59,522 bases of DNA from Roseomonas populi (lineage in GTDB: Bacteria; Pseudomonadota; Alphaproteobacteria; Acetobacterales; Acetobacteraceae). Under the pieces are notes generated by a model. It saw nothing but the letters and a program-made list of their open reading frames with translations, was not told the origin of the DNA and searched no databases. This document shows, piece by piece, positions 8,603-16,502 of the stretch (position 1 is the first letter of the stretch; the number at the start of each line of letters is the position of its first letter). The DNA lies in assembly GCF_024594815.1 (NCBI RefSeq), contig NZ_JANJOU010000024.1, forward strand, positions 1-59,522. The letters run 5' to 3'. The translations under genes were made by a program, and so were the position numbers.

Positions 8603-9982
8603 ATGTCCTCACCCTCCAAGGCCAGCGCGATCGTCGAGCGGATGGTGGCCGCGATCGAGGGCGGGACGCTGCGGCCGGGGGAGCGGGTCGCCTCGGTGCG
8701 GGAAGGGGCGCGGGATCAGGGCGTCTCCAAGAACACGCTGGCGGTCGCCTATGACCAGCTCGTCGCCTCCGGCCACCTGGAGGCGCGGCGGGGGGCGGGG
8801 TACTTCGTGGCGACGGCGCCGCGCCTTCCGCCGCGGCGGCCGGGGCCGGAGGTGGAGGAGGCGCTGGACCTCGTCTCCCTGCTGAGGGAGCAGACGGAGG
8901 CGCACTACAGCGTGCGGCCGGGCGAGGGGCGGCCGCCGCCGGCCTGGATGGAGGAATCGGAGCTCGGGGCGCATTTCGCCCGGGCGGCGCGGTTCGGCGG
9001 GCAGGGCGGGGCGCATGATTACGGCAGCGCCTGGGGATATGAGCCGCTGCGGGAGCGGATCGCGCTCTCCCTGCAGGAGCGGGCAATCCCCTGCCCGCCG
9101 GATCAGGTGCTGCTGACGGGTGGGGCGAACCACGCGCTGGACCTGATCATCCGGCACATGGTGGAGCCGGGGGACGCGGTGCTGGTGGACGATCCCGGCT
9201 ACTACCCGCTCTTCGGCAAGCTGCGGCTGGCGCGGGCGCGGGTGGTGGGGGTACGGCGCGGGCCGGAGGGGCCGGATCTGGAGGATCTGGCGGAGAAGCT
9301 GGCGGGGGTGCGGCCGAAGCTCTTCTTCACGCAGTCCCTGGCGCATAATCCGACGGGCGGGACGCTGGTGCCGGCCGTGGCGCATGCGGTGCTGCAGGCG
9401 GCGGAGCGGTACGGGTTCCATATCGTGGAGGACGATCCCTTCGCCGATATCCTGCCCGCCACGGCGACGCGGCTGGCGGCGCTGGATGGACTGCGGCGGG
9501 TGCTGCACGTCGGCACCTTCTCCAAGACGCTCTCGGCCTCGCTGCGGGTGGGCTTCGTGGCGGCGGCGCCGGAGCTGCTGCGGGCGCTGGGGCACATGAA
9601 GCTGCTGACGGTGGTGGCGACCTCGCAGTACGCGGAGCGGCTGGTGGCGGGGCTGATGGCGGGCGGGCACTACCTGCGCCACCTGCGGCGGCTGCGGACG
9701 CGGGTGGAGCGGGCGACGGATCAGGCTCTGCGCGACCTGGGAGCGGTGGGTCTGCGGCCGCCGCGGCCGCCAGGGGGCGGGTTCTACTTGTGGACGCCGC
9801 TGCCGGACGGGGTGGAGGAGGCGGCGATCGTGCGGGAGGCGGCGGCGCGCAGCATCTTCCTGGCGCCCGGGGCGGTCTTCAGCCCTGAACGCCAGGCGAC
9901 GGCCCCGATGCTGCGGCTGAACGTGGCGCATGCCAGCGACCCGCGCTTCATCGCCTTCCTCCGCGAGCGGCTGGGGGGCTAG
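8603..9982 (+). CDS. MocR-type regulator: GntR helix-turn-helix fused to aminotransferase fold
   Basis: This 459-residue protein has an N-terminal GntR winged helix (about 1-75; PGERVASVREGARDQGVSKNT) joined by a linker to a fold-type I aminotransferase-like domain. The PLP lysine is visible in GTFSKTLSASLRVGF, with HNPTGG and VEDDPFADI upstream as in class I/II aminotransferases. MocR regulators sense PLP or amino compounds and often control vitamin B6, GABA or taurine genes. The target is not obvious: the upstream gene is catalase (terminator between) and the downstream neighbour is convergent. Its TAG stop shares the four bases CTAG with the stop of the opposite HMG-CoA reductase gene. Regulator class is certain, effector unknown. 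Confidence 0.9.
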   Translation: MSSPSKASAIVERMVAAIEGGTLRPGERVASVREGARDQGVSKNTLAVAYDQLVASGHLEARRGAGYFVATAPRLPPRRPGPEVEEALDLVSLLREQTEAHYSVRPGEGRPPPAWMEESELGAHFARAARFGGQGGAHDYGSAWGYEPLRERIALSLQERAIPCPPDQVLLTGGANHALDLIIRHMVEPGDAVLVDDPGYYPLFGKLRLARARVVGVRRGPEGPDLEDLAEKLAGVRPKLFFTQSLAHNPTGGTLVPAVAHAVLQAAERYGFHIVEDDPFADILPATATRLAALDGLRRVLHVGTFSKTLSASLRVGFVAAAPELLRALGHMKLLTVVATSQYAERLVAGLMAGGHYLRHLRRLRTRVERATDQALRDLGAVGLRPPRPPGGGFYLWTPLPDGVEEAAIVREAAARSIFLAPGAVFSPERQATAPMLRLNVAHASDPRFIAFLRERLGG

Positions 9983-11256
9983 CCGGCGCGCATCCGCTCC
10001 AGCTCCGCCACGGCCACGTCCTGGCGGACCTGGCGGCGCTCCACGAGGATGGCGGCGAGGCGGGCTACCTCGTCGCCCGTGGCGCCGGCGGCGATGGCGA
10101 CGTTGTTGGCGTGCAGGGCCATGTGCCCCTTCTGGATGCCGGTGGTGGCCAGGGCTTTCATCGCGCCGAAGTTCTGGGCGAGGCCGACGGCGGCAATGAT
10201 GCGCGCGAGCTCGGCTGCAGTGGAGACGCCGAGGATCTTCAGGCAGGCGCGGGCGGTGGGGTGGATCTTCGTGGCGCCGCCGACGAGGCCGACGGGGAGG
10301 GGGACCTCGATGGAGCCGGCGAGGTGGCCCTCCGCCGTGACCTCCCAATTGGTGAGGCTGGTGTAGCGGCCGTTGCGGGCGGCGAAGGCGTGGGCGCCGG
10401 CCTCCACCGCGCGGGTGTCGTTGCCTGTTGCGAGCACCACGGCGGAGATGCCGTTCATGATGCCCTTGTTGTGGGTGGCGGCGCGGTAGGGGTCGGCCTC
10501 CGCGAAGTGGTAGGCGCTGATCATGCCGTCGCGCACGGCCTCTCCGCCGATGGATTCGGCCGTCCAGGTCGCGCGGGCGCGGGCGAGGCGGCGGTCGGCG
10601 AGGTTGGAGAGGATGCGGAGGAAGACCTTGCCGCCGGTCCAGGCCTCGATCCTCGGGGCGAGGGTCTCGGCCATGGTGTTGACGGTGTTGGCGCCCATCG
10701 CGTCGCGCGTGTCCACGATGAGATGCGTGACGACCATCGGGCCGCCGCGGGAGGCGACGACGCGGACTTCGAGGTCGCGGAAGCCGCCGCCGAGCTGCAC
10801 CAGCATGGGGTCGCAGCCGTCGCAGGTGGTGGCGATCTCCTCGCGGTGCTCGAGGATGCGAAGGCGGGCGTTCTCCGGGTCCGTGACGCCGACGAGCTGG
10901 ACCTGGGCGATCATCAGGTTGCCGGAGACGGAGGTGGTGAAGCCGCCGGATTCGTAGCACTGGCGCGCGGAGTTGCAGACGGCGGCGACGACGGAGGATT
11001 CCTCCGTGGCCATCGGCACCAGCACGTCGCGCCCGTCCACGCGCATGTTGGTGGCGACGCCGATGGGGATGGAGAGGGTGGCGACCACGTTCTCGATCAT
11101 GTGGTCGGCCAGGTGCGGGTCGATGTTGCCGGGCGCGGCGAGCTGGGCGCGCGTGGTGTCGTCCAGGTTCGAGAAGGCGGCGACGGCCTCCAGCCGCTCC
11201 GCCGTGCTCATGCGGTGGAAGCCCGGGATGCGGGAGGTGAGATTGCTGATGGTCAT
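9979..11256 (-). CDS. mvaA: Hydroxymethylglutaryl-CoA reductase, class II (degradative)
   Basis: This 425-residue enzyme interconverts HMG-CoA and mevalonate using NAD(P)(H). Class II signatures are present: catalytic Glu in PMATEESSVVAA (about 85), nucleotide-binding DAMGANTVNT, catalytic Lys in THNKGIMNG, Asp in ATGNDTRAVEAG, and the C-terminal His of GHMALHANN. Length and motifs match the Pseudomonas mevalonii enzyme, which works in the oxidative direction during mevalonate catabolism. No other mevalonate-pathway gene is nearby. It lies 44 bp after a Bug-family binding protein gene on the same strand, suggesting uptake and use of a substrate in one operon. No clear ribosome-binding site precedes ATG 11256, but homology supports this start. 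Confidence 0.93.
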   Translation of the reverse strand: MTISNLTSRIPGFHRMSTAERLEAVAAFSNLDDTTRAQLAAPGNIDPHLADHMIENVVATLSIPIGVATNMRVDGRDVLVPMATEESSVVAAVCNSARQCYESGGFTTSVSGNLMIAQVQLVGVTDPENARLRILEHREEIATTCDGCDPMLVQLGGGFRDLEVRVVASRGGPMVVTHLIVDTRDAMGANTVNTMAETLAPRIEAWTGGKVFLRILSNLADRRLARARATWTAESIGGEAVRDGMISAYHFAEADPYRAATHNKGIMNGISAVVLATGNDTRAVEAGAHAFAARNGRYTSLTNWEVTAEGHLAGSIEVPLPVGLVGGATKIHPTARACLKILGVSTAAELARIIAAVGLAQNFGAMKALATTGIQKGHMALHANNVAIAAGATGDEVARLAAILVERRQVRQDVAVAELERMRAG

Positions 11257-11300
11257 GGTCTGTCCGGGAAGAGGGGGCGGGCTTCTGCGGTGGGCGGCGG

Positions 11301-12278
11301 CTACTCGAGGCGGATGTTCGCCTCGCGGATCACGTCGCCCCAGCGGCGGGTGTCGTTGACGAGGGCGTCGCGGAGCATGGCGGCGTCGCCGCTGACGAGC
11401 TCCACGCCCTGGTCGGCCATGCGGGCGCGCAGGGCCGTGTCGTCCGTGGCGGCGCGGAGGGCGGCGGCGGCGCGGGCGATCACGGGAGCGGGGGTGCCGG
11501 CGGGGGCGAAGAGGCCCTGCCAGAAGAAGACCTCGAAGCCCGGCAGGGTCTGGGCCACGGGAGGGAGTTCCGGGTAGCCGGCAATGGGTGCCGTGGCGGT
11601 GACGGCGAGGCCGCGCGTGCCGCCGTCGGAGAGGGTGGTCTTGGCCTCCTGGATGGCCTGGAACACGGCGTGGACGCGGCCCTGGCGCAGGTCCAGCGCG
11701 GCCGGGGCGCCGCCGCGATAGGGGACGTGGACGATGTCGATGCCGGCGCGGGAGCGGAACAGCTCCAGGCAGAGGTGGCTGACGGAGCCGGTGCCGGGGG
11801 AGCCGAAGAGGACCTTGCCGGGGTTCGCCTTGCAGTGGGCGATGAGCTCCGCGGTGTTCCGGGCGGGCACGGAGGGGTGGACGTGCAGGATGAAGGGGGT
11901 GCGGAAGACGGTCCCGATCGCGTCCAGCTCGCGGGCCGGGTCCTTCGGCGTCAGGTTGGGCTGGAGGGTCTGGTTGATGGCCAGGGTCGTCGTGCCCATG
12001 ACCAGGGTGTAGCCGTCCGGACGGGCGCGGGCGCCGTAGGTGGCGGCGACGGAGGTGGCGGCGCCGGGGCGGTTCTCGACGACGACGGGGACGCCGAGTT
12101 GGCGCGACATCGGATCGGCCACGGCGCGGGAGGCGAGGTCGGTGACGCCGCCGGGCGGGTAGCCCTCGACGAGGGTGATGGCGCGGTCGGGCCAGGGAAC
12201 CGGCGAGGCGGCCTGCTGCGCGCGGGCGGCGAGGGCGGGCAGCGCGAGGGCGCTGCCGAGGAGGACGCGGCGGTGCAT
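11301..12278 (-). CDS. Bug-family tripartite tricarboxylate transporter substrate-binding protein
   Basis: This 325-residue periplasmic binding protein of the TctC/Bug family has an N-terminal signal (MHRRVLLGSALALPALAARA) with a cleavage site after ARA. Family marks are WPDRAITLVEGYPPGG near the mature N-terminus, VVVENRPGAA, and VPYRGGAPA in the ligand cleft. Such proteins deliver carboxylates to TctAB-type membrane subunits, or act as stand-alone sensors; no TctA or TctB gene is in the window. It precedes the class II HMG-CoA reductase by 44 bp in the same direction, so a carboxylate such as mevalonate is a reasonable but untested ligand. A 9-bp inverted repeat lies about 90 bp upstream. 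Confidence 0.93.
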   Translation of the reverse strand: MHRRVLLGSALALPALAARAQQAASPVPWPDRAITLVEGYPPGGVTDLASRAVADPMSRQLGVPVVVENRPGAATSVAATYGARARPDGYTLVMGTTTLAINQTLQPNLTPKDPARELDAIGTVFRTPFILHVHPSVPARNTAELIAHCKANPGKVLFGSPGTGSVSHLCLELFRSRAGIDIVHVPYRGGAPAALDLRQGRVHAVFQAIQEAKTTLSDGGTRGLAVTATAPIAGYPELPPVAQTLPGFEVFFWQGLFAPAGTPAPVIARAAAALRAATDDTALRARMADQGVELVSGDAAMLRDALVNDTRRWGDVIREANIRLE

Positions 12279-12367
12279 CGTGGACGTTCCCTGATCGTTT
12301 TGTTGCGATCAGGGTGTCCTGCCGCGGGTCAGGCGGGAAGGGACGGTTCGCGGGTTTCGGGCGCGGG

Positions 12368-12393
12368 CTGTCCCAGGCTGAAGGCTGGGACAG
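12368..12393. promoter_or_regulatory. 9-bp inverted repeat upstream of the Bug/mvaA operon
   Basis: CTGTCCCAG and CTGGGACAG (9-bp perfect arms) are separated by 8 bp. No T-run follows on either strand, so a terminator for the DUF1206 gene is less likely than a protein-binding site for the operon beginning at 12278. The regulator is unknown. Confidence 0.4.
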
Positions 12394-12470
12394 TTTGGCG
12401 GAAGCTGGCCGCCGGGCAGGCCATGCGGGCCACCGGGCCGAAGGGATCCTGGCCTTCCCGCCATGCCCGT

Positions 12471-13307
12471 TCAGCGGCTCAGCGCGTCCCTCGCGATCTC
12501 CGCCTCCGTGGGAGCCGCGATGTGCCGGTAACGCGCCTCGGCGAATTCGAAGGCCCCGAAGGCCGCGAGGCCGAGGGCGACGAGGGCGAAGATGATCTGC
12601 CCGAGCGGCTGCTCCTGCAGGGCGAGCAGGGCGCCGCCGAGGCCCCGCGCCTCTCCCGCATCGGACTGCCACGCCGCGATCAGCAGGAAGACGGCGATGA
12701 TCAGGAAGACCGCGGACCGGGCCGCGTAGCCGGCGCGGCCGAGAGGGATGACCCAGTTCGCCACGCCGGGATCGCAGGCGAGGTGCTTCCTGAAGGAGGC
12801 GGTCCAGGCCTTCGCGGCCATGCCGATCGCCGCCCCCAGCACGGCCAGCGCGACGGCCCCGGTGAGCCAGCGGCCGAAGGGCTGGCCGAGGAGCCACCGC
12901 GTCCAGTCGCGCGTGGCCTGCTCTTCCTCGCCGCCAGGGGTGGAGCCGGTGAGGAGGCTGACGGCAAAGACGCCGAGGCTGACATAGATGGCCGCGGAGA
13001 CGAGCTGGCCGGCGCGGGCGACGAGGGCGGAGGGGGACCGGCCGCGACGGTCCGCGTCCAGGATGGATTGCAGCAGGCGCCAGAGGGCGAAGCCGAAGAG
13101 GCCGAGGGCCACCACCGCGAGGAGCACATAGCCCCAGACCTGGGAGAACAGCGCTTCCAGGGCGCCCTTGGAGCCCGTGACCTCTCCGCCCGGACCGAAG
13201 GCGGCGAGCAGCGCCAGGAGCCCGACCAGGAGGTTCACGAGGCCTCTCGCCGCGTAGCCGAGGCGGGCGAGGAGTTCGAGGCGGTTGCTGCTGGAGGAAA
13301 TCATCAT
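12471..13307 (-). CDS. DUF1206 integral membrane protein
   Basis: This 278-residue membrane protein has six predicted spans arranged as three similar two-helix repeats, the DUF1206 architecture. Repeat marks are LARLGYAARGLVNLLVG near the N-terminus, WTASFRKHL then [17 protein letters not shown] in the middle/third unit, and FALVALGLAAFGAFEFAEARYRHI at the end. Each unit starts with an aromatic-rich GYAAR segment. Function is unknown for the family. The start is one of two adjacent ATG codons (13307 or 13304); no strong Shine-Dalgarno is seen. It is not obviously co-transcribed with the Bug gene 192 bp downstream, and a divergent lipid kinase lies upstream. Confidence 0.88.
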   Translation of the reverse strand: MMISSSSNRLELLARLGYAARGLVNLLVGLLALLAAFGPGGEVTGSKGALEALFSQVWGYVLLAVVALGLFGFALWRLLQSILDADRRGRSPSALVARAGQLVSAAIYVSLGVFAVSLLTGSTPGGEEEQATRDWTRWLLGQPFGRWLTGAVALAVLGAAIGMAAKAWTASFRKHLACDPGVANWVIPLGRAGYAARSAVFLIIAVFLLIAAWQSDAGEARGLGGALLALQEQPLGQIIFALVALGLAAFGAFEFAEARYRHIAAPTEAEIARDALSR

Positions 13308-13488
13308 GTCCGGTCCGCGCCGAGGGGCCGGCAAAGAACGTTGTGGCGGGGGCGGTGGTTCGGCCGGATGCTGTCCTGGCACGAGCGCCGGGCAGCCGTG
13401 AGAGGGGTGTTGTGATGCCGATGCTTGACGCAAGGTGCCTCTGCGCGGGCACCGCGCCTTCGCGCGGGCAGCGGCGAAGGGCCGTGAC

Positions 13489-14421
13489 ATGAGCGCCGAT
13501 GCCGAGGCCGCGGGGGGGCTGCTGGAGGGACACCGCCCGGCGCGCCGCGCCCTGTTCGTCGCCAATGGGAAGAGCCGCCGGGGCGCGGACGGGGCCGATG
13601 CGGCCGCCGCCGCGCTGGAGCGCGGCGGGATCCGCCTTGTGCGCGAGCCCTGCACCGATGCCGAAGCGCTCCGCGCGGCCATCCGCCGGATGGCCGGGTC
13701 CGTGGACATGGTGATCCTGGGCGGCGGGGACGGGACGATGAACTCCGCCGCGCCGGCCCTGATCGAGACGGGGCTGCCGCTGGGCATCCTGCCACTGGGC
13801 ACCGCGAACGACCTGGCGCGGACACTGGGCATTCCCACCGAGCTGGATGAGGCAGTCCAGGTGGTGCTGGAGGGAAAGCCGCGCCGGATCGACCTGGGGG
13901 AGGTGAACGGCCAGCCCTTCTTCAACGTGGCGAGCATCGGGCTGAGCGTGGCGGTGACCCGGGAGCTGACGGGCGAGGTGAAGCGGCGATGGGGGCGGCT
14001 GGGCTACGCGCTGGCCACCTGCCGGGCGCTGTGGAAGATGCGGCCTTTCCGCGCCGAGATCCGGCACGACGGCACGGGGCACAGGGTGCGGACGCTGCAG
14101 GTGGCCGTGGGCAACGGGCGGTTCTACGGCGGTGGAATGACGATCGACGAGGGCGCCGCGATCGATGATGGCCGGCTCAACCTCTACAGCCTGGAGTTCG
14201 AGGGGCTGTGGAAGCTGGCGCTGATCTACCCGGCCTTCCGGTCCGGTCGGCACGGGCTGTGGCACGAGGTCCGGACCGCCTGCATGGAGGAGGTGGAGAT
14301 CCGGACGCGCCGCCCGCGGCCGGTGAACACCGACGGCGAGCTGACGACGCGGACGCCCGCGCGGTTCCGCGTTCTCCGGGGCGCGGTCAGTGTTCTGGTG
14401 CCGCCTTCCCGGGACCTGTGA
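13489..14421 (+). CDS. Diacylglycerol kinase-family lipid kinase
   Basis: This 310-residue cytosolic/peripheral lipid kinase is of the DgkB/YegS type. The nucleotide-binding GGGDGT motif is at about 78-83 and PLGTANDLAR at about 102-111; FYGGGMTIDEGAAIDDGRL carries the conserved Mg-site Asp region, and PVNTDGEL ends the second lobe. It would phosphorylate diacylglycerol, sphingosine or a related lipid; the substrate cannot be read from sequence. ATG 13489 follows GAAGG by 8 bp; an extension to 13435 is Arg/Ala-rich and unlikely. Its last 35 bp overlap the end of a convergent PAP2 phosphatase gene, an enzyme of opposite chemistry. Confidence 0.92.
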   Translation: MSADAEAAGGLLEGHRPARRALFVANGKSRRGADGADAAAAALERGGIRLVREPCTDAEALRAAIRRMAGSVDMVILGGGDGTMNSAAPALIETGLPLGILPLGTANDLARTLGIPTELDEAVQVVLEGKPRRIDLGEVNGQPFFNVASIGLSVAVTRELTGEVKRRWGRLGYALATCRALWKMRPFRAEIRHDGTGHRVRTLQVAVGNGRFYGGGMTIDEGAAIDDGRLNLYSLEFEGLWKLALIYPAFRSGRHGLWHEVRTACMEEVEIRTRRPRPVNTDGELTTRTPARFRVLRGAVSVLVPPSRDL

Positions 14422-15154
14422 CGGAAGGCGGGGCGGGGGGCCGGCGCGCCCGGCGGCGCGCGCGCTGGATGGACAGCAGGACGAGCCAGCAGAGCAGTGC
14501 CCAGGCCGCGCCCACCGCCCAGCCGGCCAGGACATCGGTCGGCCAGTGGACGCCGAGATAGACCCTGCTCAGCCCGACCGTGACGGTGAGGAGCGTCGCC
14601 ACCGCCAGAAGGTAGATCTTGGTCCGCCAGGCCGCCTGCACCCGGGCCAGAAGAGCGCCCAAGGTCAGGTAGACGATCGCGGAGAGCATCGCGTGCGCGC
14701 TGGGAAAGCTCTGCGTGTAGACCGCGGTGCCGTGCGGGACGAGGTCGGGGCGCGGGCGGTCGAACCCCCATTTCAAGGCGTGGGCCAGCAGCGTGCCTGT
14801 GATGAGGGAGGCCGCGATCATGGCGGCGGCCCTCCGCTTTCCCGTGAGGACCAGGAAGCCGGTGATGGAGAGGGAGAGGATGGCGAGCACGACGTTGCCG
14901 CCGAGGGCGGTGAGGTCGCGCATGATCTCCTCCAGCCAGCGGGGGCCGATGGGATCGGAGAGGTCGGCGGGGTTGCGGAGCGCCAGGAGCACGGCGCGGT
15001 CGAAGGCGTTGGTGTCGCCCTCGGTCACCTCGGCGGCCAGGTTGACGAAGGCGAAGAGCGAGATGGCGGTGAGGGCAATGGCCACCAGGGTCCAGCGCTC
15101 CATGCGCGTGACCCGTTCCGGCAGCGTCCAAAGCCAGGCCTTGCGTCCCGTCAC
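14387..15154 (-). CDS. PAP2-family membrane phosphatase
   Basis: This 255-residue polytopic phosphatase probably acts on lipid phosphates such as phosphatidate or undecaprenyl pyrophosphate at the outer face of the inner membrane. All three PAP2 motifs are present: KWGFDRPRP (about 128-136), PSAH (151-154, Ala in place of the usual Gly), and SRVYLGVHWPTD (196-207) with the nucleophilic His. About six membrane helices surround them. The GTG at 15154 gives the cytosolic N-terminus; an ATG at 15103 just before the first membrane helix is an alternative. The C-terminus is Arg/Pro-rich. Its 3' end overlaps the convergent lipid kinase gene by 35 bp. Confidence 0.93.
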   Translation of the reverse strand: MTGRKAWLWTLPERVTRMERWTLVAIALTAISLFAFVNLAAEVTEGDTNAFDRAVLLALRNPADLSDPIGPRWLEEIMRDLTALGGNVVLAILSLSITGFLVLTGKRRAAAMIAASLITGTLLAHALKWGFDRPRPDLVPHGTAVYTQSFPSAHAMLSAIVYLTLGALLARVQAAWRTKIYLLAVATLLTVTVGLSRVYLGVHWPTDVLAGWAVGAAWALLCWLVLLSIQRARRRARRPPAPPSVTGPGKAAPEH

Positions 15155-15272
15155 GGTCCTCGCGCTCCCGTCCCCGGCATTATCCCATGATGGGCCGGAG
15201 GGGCTAACGCGCGGGGCGGTGCTTCGGTCGGGCAGGGGGTGGCGGGGAGGGTGAATCCTCCCCGCCCGTCAC

Positions 15273-16286
15273 TCAGGCCGCCACCGCCACGGGCAGGGCC
15301 TCGGCGATCTGGACCGCGTTCAGGGCGGCGCCCTTCAGCAGCTGGTCGCCCACCACGAAGAAGTCGATGCCGTGGTCGCCGAAGACGAGGCTCTGGCGGA
15401 TGCGGCCGGCCTCGACGTCGTAGCGGCCGCTGGCGGTCAGCGGCATCGGGTAGAGGGCGTTCTCCACGTCGTCCACCAGCTTCACGCCGGGGGCGTTGGC
15501 GAGGGCGGCGCGGGCGGCCCCCGGGGTGATCGGCTTCACCGTCTCGATCGTCGCGGCCTCAGCGTGGGCCCGCAGGGTGGGGACGCGGACGGCGGTGCAG
15601 GAGACGAGGAGGTCCGGCAGGCCCATGATCTTCCGGGTCTCCCAGGTGACCTTCATCTCCTCCCGCGTGTAGCCGTTGGGCTGGAAGCTATCGATGTGCG
15701 GGATGAGGTTCATCGGCAGCGGGTGGCGGAAGACGTTGTTCTTCGCCGTGCCACCGTTGAGGAGAACCTCCTTCAGGCCCGTCTCCAGCTCCTCCATGCC
15801 CTCGGCGCCCGCGCCGGAGGCGGCCTGGTAGGTGGAGACGATGACGCGCTTCAGCCCGAACTCCCGGTGCAGGGGGGCCAACGCCACGGCCAGGATGGCG
15901 GTGGTGCAGTTCGGGTTGGCGATCAGGCGGGCGCCCTTCGCGGCCTCGGCGTTCACCTCGGGCACGACCAGGGGGACGCTGTCGTCCAGGCGGAAGGCGG
16001 AGGAGTTGTCCACCACCACGGCGCCGGCCGCCACCAGCTCCTTCGCGTGGGCCTTGGACCAGTCGCCGGAGACGGCGAGCAGGGCCAGGTCCAGCCGCGG
16101 GGGCTTGGCGGGATCGTAGACCTCGATCGTTTTCTCACCGAAGGGGGTCTTAATTCGGGTGCCGGCGCTGCGGGTGGAAGCGAAGAGGCGCAGCTCGGTC
16201 ACCGGGTAGCGGCGGTCCCCCAGGACCTGCACCAGTTCCTTGCCGACCGCGCCCGTCGCTCCGAAAACCCCAACGCGCATGACCAT
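15273..16286 (-). CDS. asd: Aspartate-semialdehyde dehydrogenase
   Basis: This 337-residue enzyme reduces aspartyl phosphate to aspartate semialdehyde with NADPH, feeding lysine/diaminopimelate, threonine and methionine synthesis. The Rossmann GATGAVG motif is at about 9-15, the catalytic Cys in [10 protein letters not shown] (about 127), [11 protein letters not shown] in the dimer region, and the substrate-binding Arg/His in [10 protein letters not shown]. Length is typical. AAGGAAG lies just before the ATG at 16286; a second ATG two codons in is equally possible. It is divergent from the lysine-tRNA ligase gene across about 215 bp, so a lysine-precursor enzyme and a lysine consumer sit side by side; no lysine riboswitch was recognised between them. 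Confidence 0.96.
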   Translation of the reverse strand: MVMRVGVFGATGAVGKELVQVLGDRRYPVTELRLFASTRSAGTRIKTPFGEKTIEVYDPAKPPRLDLALLAVSGDWSKAHAKELVAAGAVVVDNSSAFRLDDSVPLVVPEVNAEAAKGARLIANPNCTTAILAVALAPLHREFGLKRVIVSTYQAASGAGAEGMEELETGLKEVLLNGGTAKNNVFRHPLPMNLIPHIDSFQPNGYTREEMKVTWETRKIMGLPDLLVSCTAVRVPTLRAHAEAATIETVKPITPGAARAALANAPGVKLVDDVENALYPMPLTASGRYDVEAGRIRQSLVFGDHGIDFFVVGDQLLKGAALNAVQIAEALPVAVAA

Positions 16287-16502
16287 TTCTTCCTTCGAGG
16301 CGTTGTTGCCGGGGCGGGTCGCCAGGGACTCATCCCAGGACCCACCCGTGCCAGTGTGGCATGGGGCTTATACAGGCGGTGCGAGGCGATGCGAGGCGCT
16401 TGTTTCGGGGACCAGACCCGCCCAGCGGCGGAAACGAGCCCTTCAGACGTCACGCGCCTCTCCGTTGACCCCGAGGGGGCGCGGGGGCATGTGGGCCGGG
16501 CT

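Noticed and set aside
6945-9086. 713-codon frame antisense to catalase and the MocR gene
   Set aside because: His/Arg/Leu-rich translation opposite two certain genes; no domain pattern.
9979-14535. 1518-codon open frame on the minus strand
   Set aside because: Only its last 425 codons (HMG-CoA reductase) are real. The rest runs through the antisense or other frames of the Bug, DUF1206 and lipid kinase genes and is Arg/Pro-rich, a product of high GC content.
15372-16502. N-terminal extension of the LysRS frame
   Set aside because: The open frame upstream of 16503 is antisense to asd; class I LysRS homologues begin near the chosen ATG.
16287-16502. Possible lysine riboswitch between asd and lysK
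   Set aside because: The gene context is suggestive, but no multi-helix junction or conserved L-box core could be recognised by eye.
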